Source of the DNA: an uncultured Erysipelotrichaceae bacterium | GTDB lineage: Bacteria > Bacillota_I > Bacilli_A > RFN20 > CAG-826 | NCBI GenBank assembly: GCA_902800025.1 | Contig: CADCDA010000007.1 | Coordinates: forward strand, 26,452-90,451 | DNA: 64,000 nucleotides | Direction of reading: 5' to 3' | Shown here: piece after piece, positions 60,495 to 64,000 of the stretch | Numbering within the stretch: the stretch's first letter is position 1 | Layout of the letters: every line of letters begins with the position of its first letter | Made by a program: the position numbers and the translations under genes | The notes under the pieces: model-generated | The model's database searches: none | What the model saw: the letters and a program-made list of their open reading frames with translations, nothing else | What the model was told of the DNA's origin: nothing

Positions 60495-61943
60495 ATGGAA
60501 ATTAAAGATAAATCCAGTGTTATATTTGGTAATCAAATTAATCAAAAAACCATCAAGAAAGCCAATAAAAGCAAAAATAAGTTTGTTAAAAAATATGGCG
60601 ATGATTCTAACAAGGAATATCATTTAGGATTAGAACCAATTCCTACGTTAGATTTTATCGGATGTCAAAATCTTGTATTGAGTGAAAAACCACTTACAAT
60701 GCCAAAAAAAGCAGTGGTGGTTGGTAACATCAGAATGGGATTTGGTCATTATCGTATTTCTATTGCATTAGCGAGCTGCGCGAAAGCATTAGGCTATGAA
60801 CCAATCTGGATGGATTTAGCGAGTTTTGACGCAACTGGTAGCAAAATGATTAGAGAACAAAACGATCTCTACTCTTTAGCGAGTCGTATTTCGCAAAAAT
60901 CAAAATTATTTAATGCAATCATTTGGGAACCACTTAATAGTGAAGGCTTTAGACAAATTACTTATAATTCAACCGATCAAAAAAATTCTGAATTATTAGC
61001 GCCTTTATATCATGATTTACCAAAAGATGTTCCATATGTTGCAACTCACGTTTGGCCAAGCCAAGGTGCAGTTCACGCTGGCCTCACACATGTTGTTAAC
61101 GCTATCCCAGATAACTGGCCAATGGCCCTTCACCTTTCTGAAGGTGCTATTCACGCTGTACAAACTCCGTTTGCCTACTTAGGCTATAAGATGCTTAACG
61201 GAATGGCAAAGAAGCCTCTAAAGGGCATTCCTGAAAGCGATTTATATGAAGTTGGCCATTATATTGATCACGAACTCGTAAGTAACATTGAAAAAGATGT
61301 TAACGCAAGAATTAAAAGAATCAATAATAATGAACCAATTAGAATTCTTACTTCTGTTGGTGGAGCAGGTGCAGGTGCGAAATCCTTCTTAGAAATCGTC
61401 AATCACTTGTTACCATTAGTGAAAGAGAATAAGGCCTCCTTATTTATCAATTTGGGTGATCACCTTGATATGTTTGAATTCTTAAAGAAAAAGATTCCAG
61501 GATTTGAAAATATCGCAGTTACACATTTTGATAATTATCAAGACACTAAAGAATTTGTTTCTAAGATGGAAAAGGAAGTTGTCAAAGGTGTTCATATCTT
61601 CTATCACAAGAATATCTTTGAAGCTGTTTATAGCACTAACCTTTTAATGAGACAGGTTGAATTCTTAATTACCAAACCAAGTGAATTAGCGTTCTATCCT
61701 GTTGTTAAAGTGATGATGAAACATATTGGTGGACATGAAGTTTATGGAGCAGTTCACGCTCAAGAGATTGGAGATTCAACATTTGAATGTCCAGATAAGA
61801 AGAGCATGACTGAAATGCTTGATAGACTCTTAACTGATAAAGAACTCCTTATTCACTTAAATAATCAAATTATTAAGTTAAAAGAAACCGGCATATATGA
61901 TGGTGGTTACGAAGCCGTCAAATTAGCGGTTAAAGGAAAATAA
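60495..61943 (+). CDS. GT-B-fold glycosyltransferase-like protein
   Basis: 482 residues, no signal peptide or TM helix. The start of the fold VVVGNIRMGFGHYRISIALA (about 74-93) resembles the G-x-G-H-x-R N-terminal loop of MurG/MGDG synthase type enzymes, and VGGAGAGAK (about 290-298) resembles their second-domain loop. I do not recognise a characterised member. AGGAGG site 8 nt before ATG. The downstream terminator suggests a monocistronic or symporter-linked transcript. A function in glycolipid or envelope glycan synthesis is a guess. Confidence 0.6.
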   Translation: MEIKDKSSVIFGNQINQKTIKKANKSKNKFVKKYGDDSNKEYHLGLEPIPTLDFIGCQNLVLSEKPLTMPKKAVVVGNIRMGFGHYRISIALASCAKALGYEPIWMDLASFDATGSKMIREQNDLYSLASRISQKSKLFNAIIWEPLNSEGFRQITYNSTDQKNSELLAPLYHDLPKDVPYVATHVWPSQGAVHAGLTHVVNAIPDNWPMALHLSEGAIHAVQTPFAYLGYKMLNGMAKKPLKGIPESDLYEVGHYIDHELVSNIEKDVNARIKRINNNEPIRILTSVGGAGAGAKSFLEIVNHLLPLVKENKASLFINLGDHLDMFEFLKKKIPGFENIAVTHFDNYQDTKEFVSKMEKEVVKGVHIFYHKNIFEAVYSTNLLMRQVEFLITKPSELAFYPVVKVMMKHIGGHEVYGAVHAQEIGDSTFECPDKKSMTEMLDRLLTDKELLIHLNNQIIKLKETGIYDGGYEAVKLAVKGK

Positions 61944-61978
61944 AGTAAAACAAAAGATAGTTTACTTTGCAAACAAAA

Positions 61979-62003
61979 ACGGGCACGTCTGCCCGTTTTA
62001 TTA
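61979..62003 (+). terminator. rho-independent terminator after the GT-B-like gene
   Basis: ACGGGCA (61979-61985) pairs with TGCCCGT (61990-61996) around 4 nt, followed by T-rich sequence. Confidence 0.9.
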
Positions 62004-62017
62004 TTCGCCGAACCTTA

Positions 62018-62350
62018 TTATTTAATACTATTTATTTGTTTGATAAGTTCTGGAAGTCTTACAAGGATTACTTCCCATATGATTTGGTCGTCAATTGTTA
62101 TATATCCATGTGCAATGTGATTTCTGACATCTGCAATTCCTCTTAGGTCTTTTGCATTTAATTGCACTTTGCCTTCGTCTGTTAAATTGTTAATGCATTC
62201 ACCAATTTGCAATATATCCATTTTAACTGCTTTAGTTAAAGGACCACCTTTAACGAAATCATCGAAGCCGTTCATCTGAGAGACTTCGTCCTGAAGTTCT
62301 CTAAAGTGCTTGTTAATATATTTAACAATTTGTTGATCTCGAGTGTTCAT
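62018..62350 (-). CDS. hepT: HepT-like RNase toxin (DUF86)
   Basis: 110 residues. The HEPN RNase motif R-x4-H-x-Y is present in VRNHIAHGYITI (about 83-94), including the Tyr that MntA-type antitoxins AMPylate. Four-helix HEPN length and the DILQIGECINNL helix fit. The gene overlaps the upstream MntA-like gene by 29 bp, so synthesis is coupled to the antitoxin. The pair belongs to the type VII HepT/MntA family. Toxin activity itself is inferred from the motif. Confidence 0.88.
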   Translation of the reverse strand: MNTRDQQIVKYINKHFRELQDEVSQMNGFDDFVKGGPLTKAVKMDILQIGECINNLTDEGKVQLNAKDLRGIADVRNHIAHGYITIDDQIIWEVILVRLPELIKQINSIK

Positions 62351-62840
62351 ATATGCATATCTCGTCCTTTCTTATAGATTCATAAAAAGAGGGATCCATT
62401 TTTGATGTTTCTTGAGTTGCAATATCAATCTCTTTTCCTGTTTTTTGTTTAAGCAAATATGACATTTCGGAAAGATCAAATAAATCAAAATGATTCATAT
62501 GTTCAACTCTAATATCAATATCGCTTTCGTTTGTTTCTTCTCCTCTCGAATATGAGCCAAACAAATATACCTTGCTGATTTTTTCTTCAAGGTTCGCTTC
62601 ATGAATTACTTCTTCCAAAATGCGTTTAATTTTTGCTATATCAAGCCTTGATCTATTCTCAATTTCTAAAGCATAGATTTTGGACCTAATATTTATTGGA
62701 ATGAAATCACGTTTAAGCATATCAATAATGCAGGCAGTTAGTATTGAAGACATGGTCGTTTCGTTTCGTTCGGCGAATTGTTGGAATCTGTTCTTAATGT
62801 CTTCTTCTACACGGAGAATGATGTTACTATCCTTTTTCAT
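62322..62840 (-). CDS. mntA: MntA-like nucleotidyltransferase antitoxin with N-terminal ribbon-helix-helix domain
   Basis: 172 residues, about 50 longer than stand-alone MntA-like proteins. The C-terminal part has the minimal nucleotidyltransferase motif GS-x10-D-x-D (VYLFGSYSRGEETNESDIDI, about 93-112). The extra N-terminus (about 1-45) looks like a ribbon-helix-helix: NIILRVEEDIKNRFQQFAER and TTMSSILTACIIDML are the strand and two helices of the CopG/RelB fold. The RHH could bind the operon promoter and give autoregulation not found in the usual HepT/MntA. It precedes hepT. The start is preceded by tagaggtattgacatt, a weak ribosome site. Confidence 0.82.
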   Translation of the reverse strand: MKKDSNIILRVEEDIKNRFQQFAERNETTMSSILTACIIDMLKRDFIPINIRSKIYALEIENRSRLDIAKIKRILEEVIHEANLEEKISKVYLFGSYSRGEETNESDIDIRVEHMNHFDLFDLSEMSYLLKQKTGKEIDIATQETSKMDPSFYESIRKDEICIYEHSRSTNC

Positions 62841-62874
62841 AATGTCAATACCTCTGTATATACAAATACTAACA

Positions 62875-62903
62875 AAGAAAAATGCCTATTACAAGAATAG
62901 ACA
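62875..62903 (-). terminator. terminator after the GH2 gene
   Basis: On the minus strand, 62903-62896 pairs with 62890-62883 (8 bp, one G-U) around 5 nt, followed by a U-run (62882-62876). It starts 1 bp after the stop at 62904. Confidence 0.75.
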
Positions 62904-64000
62904 TTAATATTTAATTGTTTTGTTTATTTCTTTTATTTTTGTTGGATCAACTTTAACAACTTCTCTATCAAATGTTACAAAGCCATTTAGCTCATCCTCG
63001 ACATCACTTAACTGAGTGTAGATAATTGCGGATAGACCAAGAGGAATATTTTTTATAACATCAATTTCAATGGATTTCTTATATCGTTTTAGCCATTCTT
63101 CTTCGTTAGAGAAGCTCTTGTACGTTTTCTTTCCAACTTGTTTATGTCCTTCAATCGGATAAACAAATCCTCCAAACTCTGAAAGAATTACTGCGCGGTT
63201 AGAAGTGTTCTTTTTCATTTTGAAATTTTTAAAATAAACATGATATGACTTTGTTTCACTTATTCCTTGATCGTGCCAGCCAGAAGCGTGGTCATATATT
63301 CTAGTGGAATCAAGCTTCTTGAGTTCATCATAGACTTCTTTTGAATCAAATTGTCCCCATCCTTCATTGAATATAGTCCATAGACCAATAGAAGGAACAT
63401 TATAAAGATAATTAATTGTGTCTTTAAATTCTTGAATTGCTTCTTTTCTTCCTTGCTCGTTATTTCTAGCGAACTTCTTATAGTTGTTGTCTTTATGATG
63501 AATACCAGTGATTAATGGGAACGTGATAGTGGAAAACTTATAATGTTCTCCTCCATTTACAAAGTCTTGCCAGACAATGATTCCTCTTTTATCACATTCA
63601 AAATACCATCTTGGTATTTCAATCTTGATATGTTTTCTAATCGTGTTAAACCCTAATGATTTCACTAGCTCTATGTCTTTGACATAATCATCATAACTTG
63701 TCGGAGTTAGTAATCCTTCTTTATAGTAACCTTGGTCTAAAATGCCTTTCATGAAGTAAGGCTTGTTATTTAGTCCTAATCTTGTGACACCTTGTTCATC
63801 TTTTACTAACGAGAATTTTCTCATCGCAAAATATGAAGTAACTTCATCGTTAGCGGTATACACTTTCACAAAATATAAATAAGGATCTTCAGGTGACCAT
63901 AGGTGCATATCTTTGACTTTGATATGAACATCTTTATTCGTGTCAATTGGTCGATCCATTCCAAAGATATGAATTGCGGCTTCTTCTGCGTCACTTTCAA
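62904..64000 (-). CDS. glycoside hydrolase family 2 protein (beta-galactosidase/glucuronidase-like), partial
   Basis: Partial; the frame continues left-to-right past 64000 without a stop (about 365 codons visible, C-terminal). GH2 catalytic barrel: KGILDQGYYKEGL (substrate loop), FNEGWGQFD with the acid/base Glu, and VILSEFGGFVYP with the nucleophile Glu. Upstream residues show the typical jelly-roll/Ig domain (MHLWSPEDPYLYFVKV). Length from the barrel to the C-terminus is typical of compact GH2 enzymes. With galM, galK and a GPH symporter within 11 kb, beta-galactosidase is plausible, but the sugar cannot be fixed from this fragment. Confidence 0.9.
   Translation of the reverse strand, partial: ESDAEEAAIHIFGMDRPIDTNKDVHIKVKDMHLWSPEDPYLYFVKVYTANDEVTSYFAMRKFSLVKDEQGVTRLGLNNKPYFMKGILDQGYYKEGLLTPTSYDDYVKDIELVKSLGFNTIRKHIKIEIPRWYFECDKRGIIVWQDFVNGGEHYKFSTITFPLITGIHHKDNNYKKFARNNEQGRKEAIQEFKDTINYLYNVPSIGLWTIFNEGWGQFDSKEVYDELKKLDSTRIYDHASGWHDQGISETKSYHVYFKNFKMKKNTSNRAVILSEFGGFVYPIEGHKQVGKKTYKSFSNEEEWLKRYKKSIEIDVIKNIPLGLSAIIYTQLSDVEDELNGFVTFDREVVKVDPTKIKEINKTIKY

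Noticed and set aside
1..64000. CRISPR array, insertion sequence, prophage, tRNA or rRNA
   Set aside because: No regularly spaced repeats, transposase, integrase or phage structural gene, nor tRNA/rRNA signature was found by reading. A tRNAscan or covariance search could still find something small.
1..64000. Mycoplasma-type code (TGA = Trp)
   Set aside because: Genes end at TGA (30234-30236, 51170-51172) where protein families end, and Trp codons are TGG.

Overview
The window is AT-rich, gene-dense bacterial DNA with short intergenic gaps, many lipoproteins, Firmicutes-style Shine-Dalgarno sites and standard code (TGA is used as a stop, for example at 30234-30236 and 51170-51172, and Trp is TGG). 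Gene content (HypA/HypB, AcnX, Fe-S oxidoreductases, rubrerythrin, GPH sugar symporter, GH2 glycosidase, CDP-glycerol transferase, many surface lipoproteins) suggests an anaerobic host-associated Bacilli/Erysipelotrichia-Tenericutes type organism. This is an inference from gene content only; no rRNA or tRNA gene was seen.

Layout. 1-1820: a DUF2442-XRE regulator and a membrane SPFH/band-7 protein, bracketed by two copies of the 3' end of a putative structured RNA. 1841-7586 (minus): a RhuM-like protein with duplicated N-terminal modules and a PLD-like C-terminus, uridine kinase, an M13 peptidase lipoprotein, a K+ channel and a phosphopantetheinyl transferase. 7700-10827 (plus): Rossmann protein, EFR1-type flavodoxin/ferredoxin fusion, DUF1295 membrane protein. 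11021-17483: a block of four large exported or lipid-anchored proteins with Ig-like domains. 17578-23726: ZIP transporter, HD-GYP phosphodiesterase, and a compact AcnX (two subunits) plus Fe-S flavin ene-reductase operon. 23845-30743: second RhuM-like paralogue, membrane protein/TetR divergent pair, PH-domain protein, GGDEF cyclase, EamA transporter, YwaF-like protein, GNAT. 30845-33124: metallophosphoesterase, an ORF6N relic and an RlmD-type methyltransferase. 33209-41521: envelope/surface genes (lipoproteins, O-antigen-ligase-like protein, acyltransferase, CDP-glycerol transferase, lipase-like lipoprotein) around metG and rpmE. 41546-49678: M29 aminopeptidase, TtcA-like, PlsC with zinc ribbon, and a hypB-oxidoreductase-hypA operon divergent from a second hypB. 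49691-56490: a preQ1-I-type riboswitch ahead of a queuosine-precursor transporter, then SDR, DUF3737, MalY/PatB, flavin reductase, galM, galK, rubrerythrin. 56562-64000: lipoprotein, GPH symporter fused to DUF2188, GT-B-like protein, a HepT/MntA toxin-antitoxin pair whose antitoxin carries an RHH domain, and a GH2 glycosidase running off the window.

The genes most likely to work together are: galM/galK with the GPH symporter and GH2 enzyme (galactoside use); GGDEF and HD-GYP (c-di-GMP turnover); the AcnX-flavoenzyme operon (dehydrate a hydroxy acid, then reduce the alkene; substrate unknown); and HypA/HypB with a 963-residue Fe-S/FAD oxidoreductase (nickel delivery, with no hydrogenase in view). 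The most unusual signal is in the two RhuM-like paralogues: each of the four N-terminal modules carries, at the same spot in a hypervariable linker, a short DNA inverted repeat with a 5-nt loop whose arms differ between modules but stay self-complementary, and both genes share a Shine-Dalgarno-sequestering hairpin followed by a U-run.
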